Shown here piece by piece: positions 1 through 6,652 of a stretch of 47,088 bases of DNA. The DNA lies in the NCBI GenBank assembly GCA_937965795.1, contig CALCMD010000069.1, forward strand, positions 1 through 47,088, written 5' to 3'. The DNA comes from an uncultured Lachnospiraceae bacterium. Its GTDB lineage: Bacteria > Bacillota > Clostridia > Lachnospirales > Lachnospiraceae. Under the pieces are notes generated by a model that saw only the letters and a program-made list of their open reading frames with translations, did no database searches and was not told the origin of the DNA. Made by a program: the position numbers and the translations under genes. Positions within the stretch are counted from its first letter, which is position 1. Every line of letters starts with the position of its first letter.

Positions 1-430
1 TACGCTGTTACAGGTACTTCATTCTGTGTTCCGAGCGGCAGATGGGGCGGCGCGGCGACAGGTAGCCTAAGGAGGTGATGAATCCAGGCTGTCCAAGCGA
101 TAAACACAACCCACGAAACCGTCTGTGGCAGGCCGGACGCGACGACGGCACAGATCACAATGGTACTTCTTCACGGCTCCCTAAGGACTTGGGGAGAGTT
201 CCTGCGGCGTGCGCCAGCTCTGGCAAAGCGGCGGCGTATGCGGGGCTATGATGCGGTGACGCTATCCGCAGCCTGTAACAGCCCCGCCCTGGTAAATCAG
301 GGCTTGCCGGGGGGCGTGGCAAATACGGCAGCTAATCGAAATCAGATACAATGGGCCGGGTCTGTGACTGTAAGAGCGCAGGCCCGACTTATTCATGTGG
401 TTTTGATGAAAGAATGCAGAAATCACGGAA
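1..430 (+). ncRNA. Candidate structured non-coding RNA or conserved non-coding region of the element
   Basis: No convincing gene occupies the first 547 bases. The stretch is clearly richer in GC than its surroundings and is packed with short hairpins: GCCG/CGGC near 132-149, CTCCC/GGGGAG near 177-198, nested CCCCG(CCCTG..CAGGG)CGGGG near 282-313, and GGGCC/GGCCC near 353-386. An open frame at 160-471 has an odd composition (many Arg, Ala, Asn) and matches no protein family I know, so I read it as incidental. The RNA call is inference from base pairing, and strand and limits are uncertain. It could instead be a transfer-origin or other cis-acting region. Confidence 0.35.
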
Positions 431-547
431 AGGGGGAACTATACAGCATATCTCCGATAAAGGCAAAGTAATACGCTGAAAGTCGTCACATGATATGGTA
501 TAATCAGAAAGGCAGATTTTTGAAATTAACAAGAGGTGGTATGCGAC

Positions 548-1399
548 ATGAAAATATTATATGTTACAGATTTACATGGAGATAAGAACAAATATAGGAA
601 AACGCTGGACATTGCTATTGAGAAGAATATCGGCGTCATTGTGAATGGCGGGGATATTCTTCCTAAACTCGGTGAAAGACATCTGGAGCAGCCGTCGTTT
701 ATCAATGGATTTTTAAGGAACTATTTTTCGGAACTTGAAAAGCGCGGCATTACATATCTCGCCATGCTTGGAAATGATGATCTTTTGTCGGTGGATGGAC
801 TGTTTGATGCAGTTTGCGGGGAATTTGGAAATATCCATAATATAGTCGGTAAAAAGGTCCGTGTCGGTGAATATGAGTTTATTGGAATGAACCATATTTT
901 AGACCATCCTTTCGGGTGCAAGGACAGGGTTGTCACAGAAACGCATTATATTTCGCAGAGGCAGCTAAGCCCTGTCGCCGGTATTTCCAATGAATATGGC
1001 TATGACAGGATATATAACTGGCTGGAGTATTCAAGGACAGAACTTCCGCTTATGTGTGATATTCTGAAAGATTTGCCGGAACCAGAAAATCCCAGACAGA
1101 CAGTCTATGTGATGCACATGCCTCCTGCCGGATTGAGACTGGGGCAGCTTTTGTATCAGGATTTGGATATAGGCTCTGTGGATATTTATGATTTTCTGAA
1201 AGAGAAACAGCCGCTGCTCTCCTTGCACGGGCATATCCACGAAAGCCCTGATACGGAAAAAGGGAAATGGATAAACCGGATACTTGATACAGCCTGTATT
1301 CAGACGGGCCAGACAGAACTTAACGACAACAATATGGTCTATGCGGAGCTTGACCTGCAGGGCAGGGAGTATACGCGGAAAGTTATAAATGTAAAATGA
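548..1399 (+). CDS. Metallophosphoesterase (calcineurin-like), element cargo
   Basis: This is a 283-residue calcineurin-like metallophosphoesterase. The metal-binding motifs occur in the family order: D-L-H-G near residue 8, G-G-D near 35, G-N-D-D near 75, H-M-P-P near 195 and H-G-H-I-H near 230. Such enzymes hydrolyse phosphomono- or diesters with a two-metal centre; the substrate is not predictable here. The ATG at 548 is chosen because AAGAGGTGG lies at the right distance upstream; a GTG at 536 is in frame but overlaps that site. A short hairpin terminator follows, then the TnpW and recombinase genes, so this is probably cargo of the integrative element. Confidence 0.75.
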   Translation: MKILYVTDLHGDKNKYRKTLDIAIEKNIGVIVNGGDILPKLGERHLEQPSFINGFLRNYFSELEKRGITYLAMLGNDDLLSVDGLFDAVCGEFGNIHNIVGKKVRVGEYEFIGMNHILDHPFGCKDRVVTETHYISQRQLSPVAGISNEYGYDRIYNWLEYSRTELPLMCDILKDLPEPENPRQTVYVMHMPPAGLRLGQLLYQDLDIGSVDIYDFLKEKQPLLSLHGHIHESPDTEKGKWINRILDTACIQTGQTELNDNNMVYAELDLQGREYTRKVINVK

Positions 1400-1403
1400 C
1401 AGG

Positions 1404-1428
1404 AAAGCGCCAGTGATGGTGCTTTTTT
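1404..1428 (+). terminator. Rho-independent terminator after the metallophosphoesterase
   Basis: The arms AAAGCGCC and GGTGCTTT flank a short loop and are followed by a run of T. It would separate the metallophosphoesterase transcript from tnpW. Confidence 0.6.
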
Positions 1429-1451
1429 GTTACCCGGAAATGAGGTGGAAC

Positions 1452-1598
1452 ATGGAGAACCAAAAACAGTCAGACACGATCCAGATCGGGAACACGACAT
1501 TTTATGTAACCGCAACTTTTTCTGGAACGGTCCAGTTGCAGCATTTGATAAAAAGACTGATACAAAAGGAAATTGAGCAGGAAAACAGTGCCGGTTAG
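1452..1598 (+). CDS. tnpW: TnpW-like transposon-encoded small protein
   Basis: This 48-residue protein starts MENQKQ, has the stretch IQIGNTTFYVTATFSGT and ends with LIQKEIEQENS. That layout matches the TnpW family, small proteins found beside TnpX/TndX-type serine recombinases in clostridial elements; their role is unknown. The ATG at 1452 follows GAGGTGG at good spacing. An upstream in-frame ATG at 1413 would add a stretch unlike the family. Its place just before the recombinase supports the call. Confidence 0.7.
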   Translation: MENQKQSDTIQIGNTTFYVTATFSGTVQLQHLIKRLIQKEIEQENSAG

Positions 1599-1644
1599 CC
1601 GAAAAAATAACGCAGCAAATGGCTGAAAAGAGTTTGGAAACATG

Positions 1645-1650
1645 GTATAA
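1645..1650 (+). promoter_or_regulatory. Putative -10 box of the serine recombinase promoter
   Basis: A perfect TATAAT lies 46 bases before the recombinase start. A weak -35 (CTGAAA) stands 17 bases upstream. The assignment rests on the -10 box alone. Confidence 0.45.
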
Positions 1651-1695
1651 TCATAGAGTACAGAGTAGTTTGTTTGCTGTTGGAAAGGAGCAGAA

Positions 1696-3290
1696 ATGTT
1701 AAAACAGCAGACAAAACTTCCAGTTAGATTATATGCACGTTTATCCAAAGATGACGGGGATGCTGATAAGGAAAGCAACAGCATTACCAATCAGTTGCAG
1801 ATGTTAAGGTATCACGCAAAGGAAAAAGGCTTTGAAGTGATCGGTGAATATGTGGACGACGGAATTTCCGGGACTACCTTCGACCGGCCAGACCTGAACC
1901 GTATGATTAAGGATGCTATGGACGATACAAGGCCAACCGGTATCATGGTTAAGGATATGTCGCGTTTCGGGCGAAACAATGCCATGTTCATGTACTATGT
2001 GGAAGAAATCTTCCCCAACAATGACATTTTGTTTATTGCCCTGAATGACGATGTTGACACAAGATTCGATGAAAACGAAATGATGCCGTTCAAATCCATT
2101 ATGAATGAGTATTATGCCCGTGACACATCAAAGAAAATCCGAAGCGTCAAGAAAACAATGGCTTTGAATGGCGGGTTTTGCGGTTCCTTTGCCCCATATG
2201 GTTATATGGTCGATCCAAAGAACAAACGTCAGTTACTGGTTGACTCGGAAACAGCGCCCACCGTCAAGCGTATTTTTGAATTATCGAAGCAAGGAAACAG
2301 TGTACATCAGATTGCGAGGGCACTATGTGAGGATGGAATCTTAATCCCGCGAGCGTACAGGGCAATGAAGAACGGAACACTGGACACAAGCACCGGATTC
2401 AAGTTCCCGACAGACTGGGTAGGAAAAAATGTAAAAATGATTTTGGAGAATCAAGTGTACCTGGGTCACATGGTATCCCATAAAACACAGACAAAATCAT
2501 TTAAGAACAAAAAGCTGGTATCTGTTCCTAAAGAGGAATGGATCATAGTACGAAATACCCATGAGGCGATTGTGGACGAGGAAACCTTTGAACTGGTACA
2601 GAAATTTATCAGCGTGAAGAAACGGCCTAATATGTTTGTGGGACTTGTGAAATGCCCGGATTGTGGCCGCAATATGGCGTTCTCTAATCCAAATGGAAAA
2701 GAGCCTCGCTTTCGTTGCCGAACCTATGCAAGAAATAGCAATCTTTGTACGACACACGCAATTTCGTATGACGCATTACAGCAGATTGTTATGGGCGATA
2801 TTCAGAAACATATTAAGAGTATGGAGGCTTTGGGCGATCAGTTCATCGAAGAAATGCACGAATTGAGCGAAAAGGGTGGCGGCCAGAAAATCAAGCAATT
2901 CAGGAAGGAACTGGAAATAGCCGAAAACGGATTGAGGAAATTGACAGTGTAATTATGAAACTCTTTGAGCAGAATGCTTTGGGGAAGATTTCAGATGAAC
3001 GTTTCGAGAAAATGTCGTCGGCTTATGAGAACGAGCAGAAAGAGCTCACCCAAAAGAGAGATGACTTGAAAGCGAGGATCATAGCCGAGGAAAAGAAAAC
3101 TCAGAGCACCAATCAATTTCTGGAAACCATACGCAAGTATGAAACTGTAACAGAGCTGAACCGTTCTATGCTGGTGGAACTGATTGATAGCATTTATGTG
3201 TATCAGGCAGAGGGAACAGGCAAAGAACGCAGGCAAAAAGTAGAAATTAACTATCGTTTTCTTGCGGGGTCTCAATGTGGCATTGCCTGA
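1696..3290 (+). pseudogene. Large serine recombinase (TnpX/TndX type), frameshifted
   Basis: The protein opens with a resolvase/invertase catalytic domain: LYARLSKDD with the likely nucleophile Ser17, then DDGISGTTFDRP and KDMSRFGRN. A recombinase domain (YGYMVDP) follows near residue 170, then a zinc ribbon (CPDC..CRTY) near 320 and a C-terminal coiled coil. The reading frame stops at 2950-2952, but the coiled coil continues in another frame (KLFEQNALGKISDERFEKMSS) to 3290. One missing A near 2937-2941 (AAA instead of AAAA) explains this: restoring it would read RKIDSVIMKLFEQ, as in the family. The last few codons probably run past the element end into fic sequence. The catalytic, recombinase and zinc domains are intact, but the distal coiled coil is lost. 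A sequencing error is possible. Confidence 0.8.
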
Positions 3291-3522
3291 TGGAAACGGG
3301 CGTACAGGCCGTTTGATGCTGAACCAGATGCTGCTGAATGGAGGTTTGCTGCCAATCACATTCAGCGATCAGTCAAAATACCGACAGGCGTTCCGGCGTT
3401 ATGAACGAAATCAGGATCTTTCGCTGATGGTCTACTTAATCTGCAAAGGACAGAAAGAAGCAATTAAGAATATTGAAAAGCTGTGTTCAAAAAGGGAAAA
3501 ATCAAGAAACAGGCAAATGTGA
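3286..3522 (+). pseudogene. 3' remnant of a fic (Fic/DOC AMPylase) gene
   Basis: About 79 codons survive. They start at the Fic catalytic motif, H-P-F-x-D-G-N-G-R-T-G-R in the family; here only P-D-G-N-G-R-T-G-R is left, with the leading His and Phe replaced by element sequence. The rest (LMLNQMLLNGGLLPITF, YRQAF..Y) matches the usual C-terminal end of Fic proteins, which transfer AMP or other nucleotide groups to target proteins. The catalytic His is missing and there is no start codon, so the fragment cannot be active. The 5' part should lie beyond the left end of the integrative element. Confidence 0.75.
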
Positions 3523-3609
3523 AGAAAGATCCCATCGCAAAGTAATTACAACTGAATAGGTTATTAATTGTTTCATTTCCTGAAATAGAAGGAAAAGGAG
3601 AAAAACAAT

Positions 3610-4017
3610 ATGAAGTTTAAAGGAATTGAATTAAAAGAAGGTAGAGACAGTGAAGCAGAATTATTAGTTAATGTAGAAGTCATTGGAGATTTTGATGAAG
3701 ACGAACTGGAAGAAAAAATGGAAGAACTTGAGGACGAATTATACGACATTATCGACTGTGATAACCATGATGTATATGTAGAAACAGTGGATGATAACTT
3801 ATTACAGGTTAGATGCAATGATATTACATTTGATAAAAAAGGAATAGATCTAATTACAATTATTTATAATGATATTGTTGCGGCTGCTTTAAATAATATA
3901 AAAATAACTATCGGTGTTCATGTAGACGGAGAAAAATGGTTTAAGAGAGATGATGGCAGTGAATATAATGAGGACATTTTTGCTTTGGATGAGTTCCTGG
4001 CAAATGTAGAATGTTAA
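3610..4017 (+). CDS. Acidic hypothetical protein beside the fic remnant
   Basis: This 135-residue protein is strongly acidic, with an Asp/Glu-rich stretch (DFDEDELEEKMEELEDELYDIID) at residues 33-55 and no membrane segment or known motif. The start has a good AAGGAG site. The base composition is AT-rich compared with the core genes nearby, which suits acquired DNA. It lies 87 bases after the fic remnant, so it may have been cargo of the same region. I do not recognise the family. An antitoxin or inhibitor role would be a guess based only on size, charge and neighbour. Confidence 0.6.
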   Translation: MKFKGIELKEGRDSEAELLVNVEVIGDFDEDELEEKMEELEDELYDIIDCDNHDVYVETVDDNLLQVRCNDITFDKKGIDLITIIYNDIVAAALNNIKITIGVHVDGEKWFKRDDGSEYNEDIFALDEFLANVEC

Positions 4018-4042
4018 ACTTAGATTCTTGTTTTACAGAAAG

Positions 4043-4062
4043 GGGGCGGCATCTGCCGCCCC
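4043..4062. terminator. Bidirectional terminator between the acidic protein and RHH genes
   Basis: The arms GGGGCGGC and GCCGCCCC close on a four-base loop between two convergent genes. The T tracts on both sides are weak. Confidence 0.6.
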
Positions 4063-4069
4063 ATCCTGT

Positions 4070-4243
4070 TTACTTCCTGTGTTCTTCCGGCAATTCAGAG
4101 TCCTTACGTTTTTCCAAATACTTTTTTAAAACCAGATCGATGTACTGGCTGACCGAGCGGTCATCCTCTTCGGCAAGACGTCGAATTTCAGCGAGAATGT
4201 CAGAACTCAGGGTGATACTTACTTTTTCTTTTAACGGCTTCAT
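4070..4243 (-). CDS. Ribbon-helix-helix (CopG/Arc-type) DNA-binding protein
   Basis: This 57-residue protein begins MKPLKEKVSITLSSDILAEI and continues RRLAEEDDRSVSQYIDLVLK. That is the classic ribbon-helix-helix layout: a short beta strand (VSITL), helix one (DILAEIRRLAEED), the turn, and helix two (SVSQYIDLVLKKYLEK). Such proteins bind DNA as dimers and act as repressors or antitoxins. An AAGGAGC site lies just upstream of the ATG. No partner toxin is visible in the window. The gene is the last one before the broken cotJC, so it belongs to the acquired region. Confidence 0.75.
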   Translation of the reverse strand: MKPLKEKVSITLSSDILAEIRRLAEEDDRSVSQYIDLVLKKYLEKRKDSELPEEHRK

Positions 4244-4370
4244 AGGCTGCTCCTTTCCTACTGTAAATAGTGTTTTCTTGTATGTGGCGTGGGATTGCCA
4301 TATAATGACTTTATAGCAGAAAGAATGGATACTACAATTCCGAATTTCCCATTACATACTAATTTTGAAA
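4244..4370. other. Non-coding stretch at the inner edge of the inserted DNA
   Basis: AT-rich sequence upstream of the ribbon-helix-helix gene, up to the breakpoint in cotJC. A possible minus-strand -10 (TATAAA) lies near 4311-4316 with a weak -35. No gene or terminal repeat was found. Confidence 0.4.
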
Positions 4371-4484
4371 TTATATGTTTTGGCAATAAAGACCGCCATA
4401 CTGACTCATAATAAACTGCGCAAGTTTAGCGTTTGGCGTTGTAATGTTTACCGGATATTGAAGTCTTTTTTCATAATTCCACAT
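4371..4484 (-). pseudogene. cotJC: Truncated cotJC (spore coat, manganese-catalase-like)
   Basis: The gene starts three bases after cotJB, as expected for a cotJABC operon, with a GGGAGGG site. The first 31 residues (MWNYEKRLQYPVNITTPNAK then LAQFIMSQYGG) are a clear CotJC N-terminus. After Gly-31 the frame reads only LYCQNI and stops. CotJC is normally about 190-200 residues with a ferritin-like, manganese-catalase fold, so nearly all the enzyme is missing. The break near 4391 marks the edge of foreign DNA. The remaining part may lie on the far side of the insertion, outside the window. Confidence 0.8.
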
Positions 4485-4487
4485 AGC

Positions 4488-4943
4488 TTAACATTTCCCT
4501 CCTTCCCACGGCCACGGCTGCATAACCCATTCCCAGGAGTCATTCTGTGCTTCATTTGCCGTGTCTACCGTTAATGGCCCGTAATATTTTGCAAATTCAC
4601 AAAGGGCTTCTTTACGTTTTTTAACGTTCTCTTCATAGTATTCGATCGCTTTCTGGTCGCATGGATGGGTATCCAGATAGAGTAAAATGTCATTTACAGC
4701 AAAGCTTACTTCATTAATATGCTGAAGCAACTGAGCACGGGAACGCGTTGGCCGTTCTGCGCATGTTTCTCTGTGGCCAGGTTCTGCTTTTTCCATGCGC
4801 GGCATAGGTTTCGCGTTTTCCTGTCCGCATCCACAGGAGTTTTTGTGGGGCGGGCGGCGCATTTCCGGCTGCTGCATTGACCGTCCATAAGGATTCATCA
4901 TCTGATTTTGTCGATTTTGGGAGCACATACAGCGATTCATCAT
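4488..4943 (-). CDS. cotJB: Spore coat protein CotJB
   Basis: The C-terminal half (about residues 70-151) is a typical CotJB domain: LLQHINEVSFAVNDILLYLD, THPCDQKAIEYYEE, FAKYYGPLTVDTA and WEWVMQPWPWEGG. The N-terminal 60 residues are an extra Asn/Gln/Met/Cys-rich tail not found in the short Bacillus protein. CotJB is part of the CotJ coat complex laid down in the mother cell during sporulation. The chosen ATG follows AGGAGGTG and overlaps the cotJA stop in an ATGA arrangement. Its usual downstream partner, CotJC, is truncated here. Confidence 0.85.
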   Translation of the reverse strand: MMNRCMCSQNRQNQMMNPYGRSMQQPEMRRPPHKNSCGCGQENAKPMPRMEKAEPGHRETCAERPTRSRAQLLQHINEVSFAVNDILLYLDTHPCDQKAIEYYEENVKKRKEALCEFAKYYGPLTVDTANEAQNDSWEWVMQPWPWEGGKC

Positions 4944-5125
4944 TTGCACCTCCTTCCACAGAATGGCAGGCACAGTTCAGGAAAAATAGTTCCTACCTGC
5001 AAAGCCTTTTTGAGTTCAAAGGTTTTATCAAACTCCTGCCAGGGGACATATCCCATGCCAAGAGGTGCATGTTTACAATATCTATCCTTACAGGAATCTG
5101 AGCAGTTGTTTTTGTATTCTTGCAT
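4940..5125 (-). CDS. cotJA: Spore coat-associated protein CotJA
   Basis: This 61-residue protein contains the CotJA core GYVPWQEFDKTFELKKALQV followed by GTIFPELCLPFCGRRCK, with many cysteines. CotJA is the first gene of the cotJABC operon and takes part in coat assembly around the forespore. The ATG has an AAAGGA site, and the stop overlaps the start of cotJB, so the two should be translationally coupled. Expression is expected in the mother cell under SigE. Confidence 0.85.
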   Translation of the reverse strand: MQEYKNNCSDSCKDRYCKHAPLGMGYVPWQEFDKTFELKKALQVGTIFPELCLPFCGRRCK

Positions 5126-5167
5126 AAGAAATCCTTTCTATAGCATTTTTAAGCATTTTTCAATATT

Positions 5168-5175
5168 ATTTTATG
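5168..5175 (-). promoter_or_regulatory. Putative SigE-type -10 box of the cotJ operon
   Basis: Read on the minus strand the site is CATAAAAT, close to the mother-cell SigE -10 consensus (CATACAAT/CATAAAAT), 43 bases before cotJA. A matching -35 was not clear, so the call rests on one box and on known cotJ regulation in Bacillus. Confidence 0.4.
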
Positions 5176-5287
5176 AGAAAAGATGGATTTGGTGCAAGAT
5201 TGCCGTTTGGCCTTCAGATTTCAAAAAGAGTGGAACCGACGCGGAAGACTTCTTGTAAGACTGTAAGAATTGTTCCAGTATAAGCGG

Positions 5288-5316
5288 TTCACTTTTCGAA
5301 AGAAATGTGTTATGAT
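5288..5316 (+). promoter_or_regulatory. SigA-type promoter of the FtsW/RodA gene
   Basis: TTCACT at 5288 and TATGAT at 5311 are separated by 17 bases, 45 bases before the start codon. Confidence 0.55.
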
Positions 5317-5360
5317 GGCTTACAGGAAAATGTGAATGTATAAAAACAGGAGTCTTGAAT

Positions 5361-6590
5361 ATGAGTCAAACAAAAAAAAGAACCCGGAAGAAAAAAGTAA
5401 GGCAGGAACAGAGGTATTATGATTATAATCTGCTGGCATGTGTTATCTTACTTACTTGCTTTGGGCTGATTATGTTGTATAGTACCAGCGCTTACCGGGC
5501 ACAGATAGATTTTGGCAATGATATGTATTATTTTAGCAAACAGACGGCAATCAGTGCAGTCTGTCTGATAGGCTTGTTGATCGGATCGCAGATAGATTAT
5601 CACTGGTATGCAAAACTGGCAGCGCCAGTTTATGTTATTGCAAATATCCTGTTGGCTGCTACGAAATTTATTGGCAGAAATATTAATGGGGCGACCAGAT
5701 GGATTTATCTGGGGCCTGTTTCTTTTCAGCCGGCGGAGCTTGGAAAGCTCGCAATCATTCTTTTCCTTCCGGTAGTCATTGTGAAGATGGGAAAGAATAT
5801 GAAGGGATGGAAAGCGCCTGCAATCGTTCTGGCACTGGGAGGTATCACATCTTTGCTTACTTATACATGCACGGATAATCTGAGCACAGGAATTATCATT
5901 GCAGGAATTACTTGCATATTGATTGTGGTGACGCATCCAAAGGCGCAGAGGTTCGTGATTCCTGGAATTGCGGCTATTGCAGCGCTGGTCGTCGCTGTGC
6001 GCAGCTTTGTTTCTTCTATGGGCGTATCTGACAATTTCCGGTTTAACCGTATTCTGGTATGGATGGACCCGGAAGCATATTCTTCCAACGGAGGATACCA
6101 GATTATGCAGGCCCTTTATGCCATAGGTTCGGGAGGATTTTTTGGAAAGGGACTTGGAAACAGCGCGCAGAAACTGGAAGCAGTACCGGAGGCGCAGAAC
6201 GATATGATTTTTTCTATCGTTTGCGAAGAATTAGGGGTGTTCGGTGCGGCGTTATTGACTCTGATGTTTCTTTTTCTGCTGTACAGGCTTTTGTTTATTT
6301 CGGAAAATGCCCCTGATTTGCTGGGATCGCTGATTACAACCGGAATCTTTGGACATATTGCGCTTCAGGTCGTGCTGAATATCGCAGTTGTCATTAATCT
6401 GATTCCCACGACGGGAATTACGCTTCCATTTGTTAGTTATGGAGGCACATCCATTCTGTTTTTGATGGCGGAAATGACACTGGCATTAAGTGTTTCCAGA
6501 CAGATTAAGTTCCAGAAAATAGAAGGTACGTCGCGCGCCAGGGGAAAGAAAAGAATGCGGCCGTCTGAGTTGACAAACCGGTCAATGTAA
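5361..6590 (+). CDS. FtsW/RodA/SpoVE-family peptidoglycan polymerase
   Basis: This SEDS-family membrane protein (409 residues, about ten membrane segments) polymerises lipid II into glycan strands together with a class B penicillin-binding protein. Family marks include LYSTSAYRA near the first segment, GATRWIYLGPVSFQPAELGK near residue 110, SDNFRFNRILVWMDPEAYS then GGYQIMQALYAIGSGGFFGKG near 220-255, and the C-terminal LIPTTGITLPFVSYGG. The ATG at 5361 is preferred to the TTG at 5355 because it is better spaced from AGGAG. It is a single transcription unit beside the cotJ genes. The sequence does not decide between the division (FtsW), elongation (RodA) and sporulation (SpoVE) roles, though FtsW/SpoVE-like is most likely. 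Confidence 0.85.
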   Translation: MSQTKKRTRKKKVRQEQRYYDYNLLACVILLTCFGLIMLYSTSAYRAQIDFGNDMYYFSKQTAISAVCLIGLLIGSQIDYHWYAKLAAPVYVIANILLAATKFIGRNINGATRWIYLGPVSFQPAELGKLAIILFLPVVIVKMGKNMKGWKAPAIVLALGGITSLLTYTCTDNLSTGIIIAGITCILIVVTHPKAQRFVIPGIAAIAALVVAVRSFVSSMGVSDNFRFNRILVWMDPEAYSSNGGYQIMQALYAIGSGGFFGKGLGNSAQKLEAVPEAQNDMIFSIVCEELGVFGAALLTLMFLFLLYRLLFISENAPDLLGSLITTGIFGHIALQVVLNIAVVINLIPTTGITLPFVSYGGTSILFLMAEMTLALSVSRQIKFQKIEGTSRARGKKRMRPSELTNRSM

Positions 6591-6652
6591 CATAGAATAG
6601 TTAGGAATTTGGGAAGGCGCAGCTATGTACAGAAAGAGAAAGGACAAGGAAA

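Larger units (their letters stand above)
1..3289 (+). mobile_element. Right end of an integrative element (Tn4451/Tn1549-like) ending inside a fic gene
   Basis: This stretch carries a GC-rich structured region, a metallophosphoesterase, a TnpW-like small protein and a large serine recombinase, all on the plus strand. Large serine recombinase genes commonly lie beside one end of the element they move. Just past the recombinase the sequence changes abruptly into the Fic active-site motif (PDGNGRTGR) in another frame, without the first part of a Fic protein. The element end is therefore placed near 3286-3290, where a GA dinucleotide could be the recombination core. The left end lies outside the window, and the exact crossover base is inferred. 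Confidence 0.7.

Noticed and set aside
160..471. Open frame of 103 codons in the GC-rich left end
   Set aside because: No ribosome binding site, odd composition and no recognisable family; the DNA is full of hairpins, so RNA or cis-acting function is more likely.
4011..4316. Plus-strand frame over the ribbon-helix-helix gene
   Set aside because: The minus-strand 57-residue protein has a domain match and a ribosome binding site; the plus frame runs through a terminator hairpin.
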